Notes: generated from the sequence alone by a model not told the origin. A stretch of DNA of 64,000 nucleotides from Varanus komodoensis (GCF_004798865.1 NW_025335587.1:4005585-4069584), one strand, 5' to 3'; positions 23,531-35,260 are shown, counted from the stretch's first letter. Made by a program: numbers and translations.

Positions 23531-23605
23531 TTTATTATTTATTTATTTAGGAAGCTTCTATGCCACCCCATTCGCTGAAGCCTCGGGGCGGCTCACATCA
23601 ATAAG
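23531..23605 (-). mobile_element. L2 3' tail inside the hAT
   Basis: TTTATTATTTATTTATTTAG, then TATGCCACCCC, CTGAAGCCTCGGGGCGGC (hairpin at 23562-23592), then TCACATCAATAAG. It is nearly the same as the 3' end of the L2 at 6485 and is severely 5'-truncated, about 75 bp long. Confidence 0.8.
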
Positions 23606-23640
23606 CTTTATTGAGCTTTTTGACCCCCGGTAGGCCAACC

Positions 23641-23961
23641 ATGGATAAATCCAAGAAAAGAAAAGTTGCAGAAGAAAACAGAATGTTTAATGGTACATGG
23701 GTGGATTCATTTGCTTTCACTGCTGACGAGACTGGTTTACCAGTATGCTTAATATGTGGTGAGAAAGTGACAAACAACAAAAAGTCAAATGTTGCAAGAC
23801 ATTTCCAGAATAAACACACAGCCTTTGCTAAAAAATATCTGGATGGAGATGAAAGGAAAAAAACCATTTCAGAACTGATGTGGAAGGTTGACCTGAGCAA
23901 AAATCATAAAAAGTTCAGCTTTTTATTTCATAAATACGAGGAGGACTCAAATAGCCATTGA
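23641..23961 (+). CDS. hAT transposase N-terminal fragment with BED-type zinc finger
   Basis: An open frame of 106 codons starts at the ATG at 23641 (MDKSKKRK) and ends at TGA. Early on it has a basic stretch. Then VCLICGEKVTNNKKSNVARH followed by FQNKH gives the C-x2-C..H-x4-H pattern of a BED finger, as in Charlie-type hAT transposases and host genes derived from them (ZBED5, GTF2IRD2-like). The dimerisation domain and the DDE catalytic core are absent, so it cannot transpose. The frame is undamaged over its length, either because the copy is young or because it is an internally deleted form that spread. A host role is not indicated. Confidence 0.7.
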   Translation: MDKSKKRKVAEENRMFNGTWVDSFAFTADETGLPVCLICGEKVTNNKKSNVARHFQNKHTAFAKKYLDGDERKKTISELMWKVDLSKNHKKFSFLFHKYEEDSNSH

Positions 23962-24314
23962 GTATTTTATTTGAAAGTAACCTTCAATCCAGCGTCTTTT
24001 TTTCGGAGTTCAAAATGTTTTTTTTGCATGCAGAAATAAAAATTTGTTTTCTCTGTAGCAGTTCATTGATTTCATAAATGCAACACACTATAGTTTTTTT
24101 GTACATAGCATAAAGGTGAAAAATGATATATGCAGTGTTATCTTCATTTTAGATGTCAAAAGGGTTTTGTGGCTCCTGGTGTTTTCTTTTCTGTGGGAAA
24201 AGGGTCCAAATGGCTCTCTGAGTGTTTACGGTTGCTGACCCCTGCTATAGGGGCAGTGGGCCTGAAACCTATACCTGTGGATATGGAGGCTCTGCTGTAT
24301 TTTGGAGCATATAC

Positions 24315-24530
24315 TGAGAGGCAGTGTGGTACAGTAGTTACAAGTGTTGTACTGGAACTTGAGAGATCCAGGTTCTAGACCTCATTGTTTGATTTTTGGC
24401 CAGTCATTGACTCTCAGCCAGAGCTAGCACACAGGGTGGTTGTGAGAATAAAATGGAGAGGAGGAGGATCAAGTATGCTGCCTTAGGCTTTTTAACATAA
24501 AGACAGGATATATATGCCATCAATAAATTA
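24315..24530 (+). mobile_element. tRNA-derived squamate SINE
   Basis: The order is complete: head GGCAGTGTGGTACAGTAGTT with an A box, B-box-like AGGTTCTAGACC, GGCCAGTCATTGACTCTCAG, CACAGGGTGGTTGTGAGAAT, AAAATGGAGAGGAGGAGGAT, GTATGCTGCCTTAGGC, and tail GGATATATATGCCATCAATAAATTA. This is the common squamate SINE with an L2-like tail. It lies just outside the nested DNA transposons. Confidence 0.8.
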
Positions 24531-24534
24531 TTCA

Positions 24535-25465
24535 ATGCCTATTCGAAGAATTTTATAGAATGAAGATTTTTATCTCACTGCTGATAAGCCTTTCTAACCT
24601 CTGAAGGATTTCTTACATTAGAATAAAATATCTGGCCATCCATTTCAGATAATAAGGTAATGGTACACCATAACACTTGGTCAGATCACAAATACAATTC
24701 AGTTATTAAAACTGCCAAGCACTCAGATCAACCTGAGTTTCATTACAGCTCCTGGCAACCCATTAATTAAAATGCATTATTTATATCTGGAAGCCTTGGT
24801 TGCAGTTTATGGAATTTAGGCAATTACATCAAATTAATCCTAGCTACAGTCGACATGCATGTTCTACCCTTCCCAGGCTAGATAATCTTCTTTTTTCCCC
24901 AAAGGTTTTGCCATAGAGCACTGTTATTTTAACAAGCCACCCTTTTCTTCTCAGCATGCTACCAGAAAAGCAAGCACAAGAAGTCAAAGGAACAGGATTT
25001 CCCTACTGCAGAACATATTGGGATGATGAAAAAGTGTTAATACAGAACAACAGTTTGAAAATAGGTCCTTGCACACTAAACAGAAATAATCTTCTGGGTA
25101 CAGGCAGATTCTTGGGAAAGGTCAGTCACTGAGAAATATTTGTAATAGCAAAGCTATCCTATCACCACTTCTGGCAGCTCATCTGCCTCCGTCATTTTCT
25201 TCCATCCCCAAACAGTTCAGAAGCTAATTGGAATGGTGACCATGTCTAATCCAGAAGGTACAGTAGTAACAAATTGATCCATGCTGGATGGGATATCATG
25301 AGGAACCCCATGAAAGCAGCTGGATCTTTCTTGTGGAGGTGCAGAATAAAAGACAGACCAACCGACCGACTGACCATAAATAGAACACATTTGTGACAAT
25401 ACAATAGGGTGTATCTCTGGCCATTAGATTACTATTTCAAAAGTTCAAATCTCTGAACATCTACT
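24535..25465. other. Intron, nothing recognised; possible conserved element
   Basis: No gene or element seen. The stretch 24745-24860 contains CCTGGCAACC (an RFX half-site-like sequence), CATTAATTAAAATGCATTA and other homeodomain-type motifs without repeat features. It could be an enhancer, but this rests on motifs alone. Confidence 0.35.
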
Positions 25466-25468
25466 CCA

Positions 25469-25560
25469 CTTGGTGCTCTCTACCCAATGACTCTGGATGC
25501 CTGGGGATTATGGAAGTTGTAGTCTAACACATCTAGAGAGTACTGTGTTAGGAAGGCTGA
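25469..25560. mobile_element. Palindromic MITE copy ('ACTACAACTCCCA' family)
   Basis: The left arm TTGGTGCTCTCTACC and the complement of the right arm (CAGTACTCTCTAGATGTG) are inverted. Between them lies GGGGATTATGGAAGTTGTAG. This is the pattern of a very common squamate repeat ('ggtgccctccagatgt..actacaactcccat'). Other copies are at 38177-38245 and 52529-52622. Confidence 0.6.
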
Positions 25561-25595
25561 TCCACTGATTAATGTATTCTGAAATTCTGACTTCC

Positions 25596-25613
25596 AAAAA
25601 AAAAAAAAAAAAA
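25596..25613. repeat. Poly(A) tract
   Basis: About 18 A in a row. No retrotransposed body was recognised just upstream. Confidence 0.85.
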
Positions 25614-26216
25614 TCAAATGAAGTATGGCCAGGAACACAGATTATCCTATTTATATGCACAAGAAAACAGGTAAAACAGGTTATTAACCATATTCAATGG
25701 TAGTAAAGCAGACTACCAAGGAAATCCACTGAACTAGTTAAAGAGAATTCAGTACTTCATGACAAAACAGAGATCCTGCCTCTCCCACCCCTGCCTCTCT
25801 CAGTTTCTAAGGGTTTCTGTAATGTTTGGAAACAAACAAAAAAGCAGGGCAAGAAAATGCCTGACTACAGGAATAGGAGATGCTGTGAAAGCACCCTTAA
25901 GCAAGCAGGCCAAATCACATGCTATAAACAGACAGAGGCAAAATAAGGTATAGATGACAAATAACACCAATGTTCTCAGTTCATTTTCACTGGGGAACCA
26001 GTACTGGCATCTGAAAGCAGAATCTTGTATAAATTCTTGCTCAGTACAAAAGCTTATAGTCGGCAATATATTATCTCCCTGCTTAGCCTCTCTTACAGAG
26101 TTGTTGTGAAAATAAAATTATTAATAAGGAAGCAATTCAAAGCACTAAATGTGTTTGTTTCAACTGTGAAAGAATTAGCACCAAATGACTAATTTTTGAT
26201 AGAAAATTTTATTAGT

Positions 26217-26233
26217 TACACACACACACACAC
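26217..26233. repeat. (AC)n microsatellite
   Basis: About eight AC units. Confidence 0.85.
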
Positions 26234-26378
26234 GATCATAAAGTTTCCAAGAACATCTCTGTAATAGAAAAACTGACTTCTGTCACAGATGAACATTTTA
26301 ATATATTGCTTTAAAATGGTAATAAACTTTTTTCAGGCCCCTGGTGTTTGCTATTTGCATAATCGTTTAAGAGACAAT

Positions 26379-26512
26379 GGGTTTGATCCCAAATTAAACA
26401 TACTTAGAATCAGGCTTATTGAAATCAGTAGCTTTAATCAGTTGCAACTAAATTTAGTCAGATTGATTTCAATAGATCTTCTCTTAGTAAGCATTAAGTT
26501 TGGATCCAACTC
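26379..26512. mobile_element. Palindromic MITE, about 134 bp
   Basis: Arms of about 45 bp are inverted: the left reads GGGTTTGATCCCAAATTAAA..ACTTAGAATCAGGCTTATTG..AAATCA. The right reads TGATTTCAATAGATCTTCTC..TTAGTAAGC..AAGTTTGGATCCAACTC. Together they almost fill the element. A similar arm near 5671-5706 suggests a family. No transposase; superfamily not assigned. Confidence 0.6.
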
Positions 26513-26514
26513 AC

Positions 26515-28325
26515 TGTTTGAAGCACGAGAGTCCAAAAAGCTAATTTCATATCTTAGTTGAATAACTCAGTGGAATAAGATTGTCAAATGTACCAATTGC
26601 AACCAGAGAAAGTAATAGCATGGTTGTGTTTTAGAAAAACTCAAAACTAATAGTCATGACCTCCTCTGTTTTCAAACTTTCTAAAATATAGAGGAGTAGT
26701 AGTCTTCTCGTGTGAAAGGCTTTACCCACAACCCCAGGGCTTGTTTACAGCTGATGTCCAGGACAAGAATAACTCATGTTTCCTAGGGAGCTAGAACTCC
26801 TGGGCTCAGCAGTCATGAATTACAAGCCCAGTGGTTTTGTATGTGGGTGTCCATGTCCCCTCCTCTACTTGCTCCATTTGTTGCCACTGCCAGTAACATT
26901 TTTCCTGACTATAGCTCCCATTGACTCTTCTGATGGTTTAATAGTAGCTGTTGTTTACACAGTTGTCATTTAAATTTGCATGCAGGGTTAGTAGACGTCA
27001 AACTTTGCTGTGGCACCCCAAAACATAATTTGTATTCCAATGGTTGGAGTTGTCTTGGTAACGCTTAGGTGACTGGAAAGCATTTGCTGAGGGGAAGTTT
27101 CATTCTGCTATTGCTCACTAATCCCCATGTGGCTTATAACAGGCTGTGCACTGTTTTGGTAGCTATGGTGCCTTTTAACTTGACCTCACAGCCTTCCAAG
27201 TCTTTGTGTGGTCTGACTAATTCTGCCCTGCTACCCTCTGGCTGAGGTCTGAACACGCACTGAACTAAAACTGAGGGCTAGTTTTGAAGCTTCAGGGGTT
27301 ATTAAAATCTGTGTCACTTACAGACACTTGAGTGTGCCACTGCAGAAAAGTGAATTAGAATGTATGGATATGAACAAAGCTCCCTTGGTCCACGTAAAAA
27401 AGACTGAGCAGCTTTTCCAAGCTATTTTCAGCAGTATTCAGTAACAGAATTCCACTGAACTGTCAGCTCTTTGGCTTCTCTGCCATCCTCAGACTTTTCT
27501 TTTTCTCCAAAAGCTATTTCATACTTTACAGAGCAACAAATCCACATCTACTGCAAAGCACACACTCAGCAGGAAAACACAGCCAATCCTGCCTTTCTGA
27601 TTAAAATACATGGATGATACATGTATTTTGAAACATCTGTCACAGTCACACTTTACAGTATTCTAGGTATGCGTTAATTTTTTTTCAATGTATACCAAAA
27701 AATACGTGTGAAAAGACTCACATTGTCAAGATACTACAATTCCCTGTGCACAGTAATTTGCAATTCTTCACAAAATTCCATAGTAATTTCCTATAGTAAA
27801 TTACTATCGGAAGAACATACAGGCTGTGTTCAGACCAAACAAGACATGATAGCTTTTTAAAAAACTATTGTTGGTCTGTTGTATGATCTGAACCCAGTTT
27901 GTGGTATTTCACTGTGATAAGGTTGCTCTTCAGAAAGCTTAGTAAGAAACTAACAGTTCGTTCTGCATTTTTTCTGTACCACCGAGGCTTGTTGTATAGT
28001 CTGAACACAGGATCATGGTTTCCATGACTTCCATAGGCTCCTTTGAAATGAGTGGCAACTGTAGGATCCACTCCAGTCATCTAGCCTCTGGGTATGGACC
28101 AATGAGGAAGAGAAAGGCAACACAGGCAAGGCGTCATGTACCTTGGGATTGAATTTCAGGTACACTGGCTGATGGACTACATGCCAACAGAAGAAAAACT
28201 GAGCAGGGAGGATAGAAACAATAAAGACCACTCATTCATCTATCAGGTGGTTCAGATACTTGATCTAGAATAGATACTTGCAAAGACTGAAGACTGTGTA
28301 ATCACTTAGTGCAGCTGGGAGCTAT
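26515..28325. other. Intron with an unclassified repeat-like part
   Basis: 27825-28085 carries paired 'GTTCAGACCAAACAAGACATG', 'GTATGATCTGAACCC' and 'GTATAGTCTGAACACAGG' pieces, as in an abundant squamate repeat built around 'gtctgaac..ccatggttt'. Ends could not be set. The remainder shows no gene or element. Confidence 0.4.
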
Positions 28326-28329
28326 GAGA

Positions 28330-28715
28330 GGCTCAATAAAAATCTTCCTTGCACTGCTCAGCTTTGCCACAGCAACAAGGACATTTACAGTAGCTGCTTT
28401 GTGTTCCTGATCCTGCCTCCAGTCTTGCTTTTCCTTTGGCTATTTGCCATTGCCACCTTGGACCTGCCATGCCAGGTCAATATCTGACCTTGCTTGTTCC
28501 TAGCTCAGCTTTTACTTTTGCTCTGCTGGGTATCTGACATTGCCCCTAGTTTTGTTCACCTCTGTATCTGCCAGGTCTTGCCAGGTATCTAACTTTGCCT
28601 TTGCCCCTGGCCCTACTGCATGATGACAAGAACTTCATCCACCTCCATCACCTCTTGTCCTCCTGCTCAAGCCACAAGCACCTGCTGCCTATGTCCCAAC
28701 TTGACAACTTGAAGC
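28330..28715 (+). repeat. Unclassified repeat with recurring TATCTGAC motif, LTR-like
   Basis: An AATAAAAA near 28335 is followed by CT-rich sequence in which TATCTGACCTTGC, TATCTGACATTGCCCC and TATCTAACTTTGCC recur (28481, 28531, 28586). Some reptile LTRs end in such a polyA-signal plus CT-rich repeated region. No terminal TG..CA pair or target duplication could be fixed, so the assignment is a guess. Confidence 0.3.
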
Positions 28716-29034
28716 AAAAGCTAAACTAGTAAACAGGTCAGGCCTACCAGAATCCCAAAAGAATGCCTCTTTCTCAGAGGCCAGATTGCAATCTCTCAAA
28801 TCAGTACTGTTTGCCTACGGCATTTCTATATTCACACATCAGGTTTAATATATTTTTGCTTAACTTGATCTACAATGCTTAAGCTAGAATGATCATTAGA
28901 TTTTAAAAAAGCATTCTATTTGAGCAATTTTCTGTAGTAATATGCAATATTTACATATGCCATAAGCAGGAAGATCAAAGGTACTTCAGAGCATCTTGTA
29001 TTTAAAGCAATAGTGCATCTTTATATGGATTGAG

Positions 29035-29535
29035 AACAGAAACCACTGGAATACTGGATACGTTTCTGGTTACCATATTCTGAAGATACTGTAGAAATGG
29101 AAAAGATACAAAAAACAGGAAACAACATGATAAAAAGGCTCCATAAAATAATGCATGGCATGGAGAAAATGGATAGAGATATATAGTTCTCTCCCCCCAC
29201 CCCCGCCACCCCATGATACTAGAATTCAGAATCATCCACTGAAGCTAACGGAGATTCAGAGAAAGAAAAGCATTTCCCCATAGTTGTTAAACTATGGAAT
29301 TTGCTACCACAACATGTAATGATAGTTACCAACCTGGATAACACAGGGTTAGATAAATTTATGGAGGATATGGCTATAAGGAGATACACATTATGATGGA
29401 TATGCCTCACCCCCATTATCCGAGACAGGCTAGCTCTGAGTATCACTTGCCACAGAGCATGTGCATTAGTGCTCCTGCATCCATGTGCTTCTTGTGGACT
29501 TCTTATATGCAATCTTCCTAAACAAATTTGCAAGA
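29035..29535 (+). mobile_element. CR1 LINE 3' end
   Basis: The DNA follows the squamate CR1 3' region in order: GGTTACCATATTCTGAAG, AATGCATGGCATGGAGAAAA, ATGATACTAGAATTCAGAAT, CATCCACTGAAGCTAACGG, AAACTATGGAATTTGCTACC, AACCTGGATAACACAGGGTT, GATAAATTTATGGAGGATAT, GGCTATAAGGAGATACACAT and CTTGTGGACTTCTTATATGC. Diverged, with breaks in frame, so inactive. The frame on the opposite strand has no meaning. Confidence 0.78.
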
Positions 29536-29576
29536 CACACAAGGGGCAGCAGGAAGGAGTGGAAATCTGTTCCATG

Positions 29577-30360
29577 TAGGCTGGATAAAAATCAATGATT
29601 AAAAAAAATAATCAGATGTTTTCATTTAAAACTTTTTAAAAATTTATATTGTTTTTAACAAACTATTTTTGAGGAAAAATCTAAAGATAGTTTTCTATTT
29701 AAGATACATTATAGTCCAAAGGTTAATCATGAAACAAGGATTAGTTTTAAATGATGTAGCATAAAGTTGTATATTCATGCAATGTTTACATTTTTTGGTA
29801 AAAGAATTCCATTAATCCATTCAGTGTCATATAAGGTTTCTGTAAGATTATTGGGCAGTTTTTCTATCTAGAAGATATGATCACAGATGCTTGTTTTTAC
29901 AGTTCTCAAAAATGAGAATTTGCATCGAGAGAGATCACATGCCTCTTCTTCAAAGCAAAATTATAATAAATATACAGAGTTGAGAAAAAAGACCTTAATC
30001 CCATTGTTCCTGCGCAAATCTATGCACACAGAATCAACCCCTTACCTCTTAAGTGCTAAGTTTCAAACAATTCAATGAATAGATGAAGATAGTTCAGAGT
30101 GAAATAGTCTGCACAAGAAGCTAAGTGTGAGGAGGGAGGAGCAACCAGTAAAAATGAAAGTAAAACCTTTTGAGCTGAATGCTCCACAAGTATTTGGATC
30201 TTTTTGTGTGTAGCCTCAGGTTTACCATATTATTCTTTCCCTGGAGAAAACCTATAATGACAGCAGGCTGTTAAAGAGAGCCACTTTGTAAAACCTTTAT
30301 TTAAAATCTAGTCTGACTAGTGATTTAAATCAACTTGATTTAAATCAAATGTACCCTAGT
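29577..30360. mobile_element. AT-rich DNA-transposon-like repeat with TTTAAATC ends
   Basis: The left end GTAGGCTGGATAAAAATCAA and the complement of the right end CTAGGGTACATTTGATTTAA can be aligned loosely as inverted repeats. GATTTAAATCAA occurs twice near the right end, and CCCTGGAGAAAACCTATAAT lies inside. I recall a widespread amniote repeat of this form, likely a non-autonomous DNA transposon, but not its name. The short frames inside carry no transposase motif. Confidence 0.5.
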
Positions 30361-30364
30361 GCCA

Positions 30365-33300
30365 TACCATTTTCCATTCTGCTGTTGGATGGATCCCCAT
30401 TGGACATAACTCCTGACATTTGCTGAGGGAAAAATCCCCCATCATTTTCTACTGTAATTATAATTTGTGGAGCTGCATTTGTCAGAACAATTTTTAACCT
30501 TGGAAACTCCCCTAGGTTTTGCAGAAGCTGTCTCTGTGCTGATATTTAGGTATCTCCTATCAGAGACTTGCTTCCACATACCAGCTCCTCACCAGCTTCT
30601 GTACCAAGTCAGGTCTCTGTAGACCTTATCTAGCACCCTGCAGGCTCTAAGCCTCTTCAGAACAAGTCACCCATTATATGCAATGGAACTAATGCAGCCA
30701 AGTCTACTGCCATAGCCTGATGATTCACAAGTTCAAAACAGGATGTGAAAGAAAGAACAGAAAAGTTCTAATTAAAAAAAAAGGGGGGGGTGCAAGGGAC
30801 AACTTTACAATTTATGGAAAGGTTAACAATGCTGTTCAAGCCCCCATGCAAGAAAATGACTGAGATACACAAATGCTGAAGAATTAGAGGTAATGGGATT
30901 CATTTCAACATTCACATTTCCAGAAAAGCAGCAAGAGAAATTGCAGAGGAAACCCTCAGGAAAATGTCTACAGAAGTCAAGGGTTGCAAATTACTTTGGA
31001 GTTTGGCAGTTTAGAAACAAGTTTGCACTAATGGGATTGTCCTGTTAGTAGCAGGAGTGGAAAGTTCAATTTCAGCATCATCAATCAGTGACTGAAATCT
31101 GAATTCTCTTTTCTATACTTGCTTTCATCCAAAATAAAAGAAACAAAGGTGATGATGAATCTGTGTAAGATTTCATTGATCAGGAACTCTTGGACACCAA
31201 CAGTATGAAAAGACAATGAGACAAAATACAAAAAGGAGAGCAGACGGACTCTTTTATTCCCAGTCATGAATACAAAATGGAGCTCAAGTTGGTAACTGGC
31301 AAATACTACACAAATGTGTAGCCTTGGACAAAAATAAAATTTATTGAGGAATCCATGCAATGTAAAGTTTGGGAACAATAAACAAGGAGTCAGTGAAAGA
31401 TGAACACATGCTGGAAAGTTCAATTTATTCCAGAACTCCTTCTAGTCCTCTTTGTAATATTGTAATAACATTAGTAAAGATGAAAAGCAAGCTGGGAAAT
31501 GGCTTTTCAATACAGGACTTGCAGCATTTCGAAGACTTAAGTGGCATGGGGACACGGGAACTGTAGGGTTTCAATTGTGCCCCATGATATCAATTCTTCC
31601 CTTAAATGTTAAAATAATTCTAAAGAACCTCTTCATACTTAATTTTATGAGTTAGACCATTTAGTAAGAAAACTAGCTAATTTATACCCGATCTGCATAA
31701 CATAAAAATATGAGACTATGGTTTAAAGTATTTAATATTTGGTTCAGTTTACCTAATGCTTTGTTGGTACAATCTCCCTCCTTTTAAACAAAAGCTGTAC
31801 TGAAGGGTACACAAGAGACGAGTGCAGAGGACCATGTCTTTAATTTTTATAGTATTCATTCTCTCTCAAATTTGTGTATAACTGTGACCCAATGATGATC
31901 CCACTGTGAGACATAATAAGAGGCACCCATGTTATCATCTAGGTAGCAACCTAACCTGAACAGTTGTTGACCAGGTATCTCAACACTGCACTCAGTGCAA
32001 GGTACCAGACCTTCAATTTCCATGCTTCTCCAACCCTTGATAGGATGCCCTTAACCTGAGTTTGGAAGGCTGAAGACATTCCCATTGGACTGCACCTTTC
32101 TGGTTTGTAACCTTTCTGGATTAAGAGAACTGAACACCTTCAGAGTCAAAGCTACACCTTTCAGCTACAGCATGAGTACAAATACTCATGCTAATGTATT
32201 AAAATATCTGAGCAACTAAAATAGTCTATATGTGAGCTACATTTCTTTTAAGGATTATTTCTGATAGGCAACGCCTACAAGTTTAGGGAGAAACAATGGT
32301 CTATGAATGATGAAAGGTCATTAGCAAAGGGTTATATGTCTGATGTAGTATGGAATTCATTTTTCCGAGATAGATGCTTTCTCAGAAGAAATAATTTAGG
32401 ATGACAGCATGTGATCTGTATGCAGACAAAAAAGATTCCCCTGTGCGGATATTCCCTCTAGGGATGATAAATGTAAGAAATTAGCTACTGAGCAAAGGAA
32501 AATGATGTAGAGGCAAACCTCTAGCTACAGTATAAAGATTAGGTGCAATCTACCTGCAGTTGTTTTGCTAGCCTCCTGATGGCTGATAGAGCAGGGATGA
32601 AGAGTTCTATTCTTCCTCCAGCATCCAGACTAAGGACAGAGCATAGCACTCTGTCACTTTTCCACCAGACCACTCACTCACCTGTCTGCCATGCCTATGG
32701 CATCCATGTAAGTGCACATATACAAGGGTAATACAAAAATCCTACAATGAAAGGTACACTGGAGAAGAAATAAGAACAGTCATTCATCCTTTCACATGAC
32801 ATGAAACCTTAGAGTACAGCCAAGGAAATCAAGGAAATATGCTTTATTGCATACTAAATATTTTCACATAAAACACAGATGACCTACAAAAATAATCATG
32901 TGCCACAATGGACATTGTCCAACTGGCCAATGGTATCAATGAAATATTTTGACAGAAAATGAAATAGATATTCAGAGTACATAGCCGAGCTATTTTATAC
33001 TAAATCACACAATTAGAGGCATAAAAAACATTAAAAGTTCATGAAAGGCCAAGTGCATGCAAAAAGAACTGCAGCCTCAAGTATGCTTAATGGAACTCCA
33101 GCCAGAATCCATGCTCTGACTCAGCAAGAGTGTCTCTTTATTTCCAGAGTCACAAAGTCTATACCTTGTTGCAAACAAGGCTCTTCAAATGGTAATCTAA
33201 GCAGCAGTGTAACATGGGATCTGAACAGAGCAAGATTTGACTACTTTGGAACTTTAGCTAACATATTGACACTAACCTGCTCTGCAATATCTTCACCTAG

Positions 33301-35260
33301 CCTCACACACACAAACATCTCAGCATCCATTCTGAAGATTGGGAGTGGTTTGAACAGTATTCACTATTCCTAGTGACCAGAAATAGTCACTAGGCATCCA
33401 GGAGTTTGTGAATCACAGCACAAAGCTACAGCATACCTGGGATGTCCCTACCTGTGTGAGAAATATAGTTTAATCTTCACAGTCCTTGTCCTGGTAAGAA
33501 GCCTTTAATCTATGCATAGTTTACTAGCTCTGTAATTTAGGAAGCATTGCTTCTTCCAGGCCGTCCTAATCTTATTACTGCATTTTGACCAACTGCTAAG
33601 AGAAAAAGAGGCAGAGCCGCAGTTCTCCCAAGAGAGTCCATCAACCATGTGGGCAGCTTTCCTGGCTTAGTTTTCCAAATAGCCAACTGAGATTCTGCAC
33701 AGGCAGCCAAGCATGAACATGTAACTCATTAGGGCCAAGGGAACAAATATGCTTCTATCTTCTGGAACACTCATAAAAGCCTAATCTCACATTTTATTGG
33801 GCATTGTAACCTACCATGATATGGACCACTACATGTAGCCAGACACAGATCAGTGCTAATAAACCAAGTGACACTTGACATTTTTATAAACCTACTTGAT
33901 GGTGAAGGCAGCAGTCTTGGTGAGAAAAGAGCATATCATGCCTCTTCGGCATTCTCGCTTTCCCCAGAGCTTATATAACGGCAGTGGGAGAGCCAGCTAT
34001 ATGGATATGAATGAACAGGAAATACCCAGAGATGCCTTAAGTTAATATTTGGTTTACATAAATCCTCAGGTTCACTGCACTCAACGAGTGCATTTTGCCT
34101 TGTTTTCTGTACAAGCATTTCCATTTATCACAGTGCTAAAATAGTCATACCTGCAGAGAGAGAATATTGACTGTTTTCAGAAAAGATTTTGGTATATGGC
34201 TTTTGAGAGAGAGTGCAATCAATCATGGGATGTTGTGGCAAGATGTATTTCTACACTAGGTTCAGACTGGATGATGACACCAGCTATTTATGCACTTGGC
34301 TCAGGGCTCACAGAATGAGGAGTATCTGCCATTGGATTTGGAGGATGACTACAGCAATATGAGAGGCTCATTCAGTTGCACATACAGTAAAAAGGGGAAA
34401 GTTGCACCATATTAACATTAGAAGTTTTAATGCAGTACAGAATGTTCAGATAATCAACTGCTAACTTTGATTCACTCAATCTCTTAATAATTATAATAGT
34501 TAGAAAGCAAACCTAAATACTGTATTTTCTTCCTTCTCTGTAAGCAAACATTTCCCACTCAAAAGTAATCTCTAGCTCGCATAATCTTCACTGAGTTTCA
34601 AGATTCTTAGTTTCATTATTTAAGCAGTCCTGTTGCTCCACTGCTCATCTCTGTAAACTGCTTCAGAGAAGACTACTGCACCATGACAGCCTTCATTTCC
34701 TCATCAGTTATGAGCAATCCCTTTGAAATGAACGGATTTTTTCTGGTCTAAAAGATCACTGAGAAATAAAAATGTAAAACATCAGAATCAAGCAGATTTA
34801 ACTCAATTTGGGGGAGAGACAGGCAAGCCAGAACAAATATATGTCTTGAAAGTTCTGTACGGCAACATACGAGTATACCTAATCCATTTCAGACTGAATT
34901 ATGTCTTTACAGAGTTAATTATGAACATTTGCCTAACAGCCCTGAATGGGGAAATCTGGGACACCTTTCGCAACCCATCTGGTATCATCTCATGAGATTC
35001 AGCAGGTAGGCCTTAGCTACTTATTGCAGAATAAATAGTCCTGTTAAGAGTTGCTCTTTTCACCCTATTTCCTACATCTTCATTGGCTTAATTAATTGCT
35101 TATTTCAATAATGTTTTTTTCTTTATTTTAATCCATTAAGCACAGGTTTGTGTTGAAGATCAGTGAATCAAACCAAGTAAATTGCTAGAGCAAATCAGAA
35201 CATATTAAGTATTTTTCAGTAGTTAGTTCCATGTTAAAAGATCAGCAAGACAGTCAAATT
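30365..35260. other. Intron, nothing firmly recognised
   Basis: Nearly 5 kb of AT-rich sequence. An open frame at 33041-33373 (plus, 110 codons) and others have no family motif, no splice context and no codon signal that I can defend. A homopolymer run at 30774-30789 (A then G) is present. Worn repeats are likely but were not identified. Confidence 0.4.

Larger units (their letters stand above)
23411..24244 (+). mobile_element. hAT transposon, internally deleted (CAGGGGTCAGCAACC family)
   Basis: The left end is CAGGGGTCAGCAACCCGCGG and the right end complements to CAGGGGTCAGCAACCGTAAA. Flanking 8-bp target duplications are CAATAGGG (23403-23410) and CTATAGGG (24245-24252), 7 of 8 identical. 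Next to the left end is GGCTCCAGAGCCGCATGTGG, a family-typical palindrome. The interior holds only the first part of a transposase gene. About 75 bp at 23531-23605 is an L2 tail inserted later. Confidence 0.85.
23001..24299. mobile_element. Mariner/Tigger-like MITE, host of a nested hAT
   Basis: The left end TACAGCAGAACCGCCACATC and the complement of the right end TACAGCAGAGCCTCCATATC match at most positions, continuing with CCAC. The border dinucleotide is TA. Inside are 'CTTAACCACAG' and 'CCATGGTTTCAATAGGG', typical of a squamate and mammal mariner-type MITE. Removing the hAT at 23411-24244 leaves roughly 460 bp of the original element. The GT/GGG-rich part at 23100-23300 may be a further insertion or divergence. 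Confidence 0.68.

Noticed and set aside
29219-29575. 118-codon minus-strand frame
   Set aside because: Antisense to the CR1 3' end.
33041-33373. 110-codon open frame on the plus strand
   Set aside because: No motif, no splice context and serine/threonine-rich; could occur by chance.
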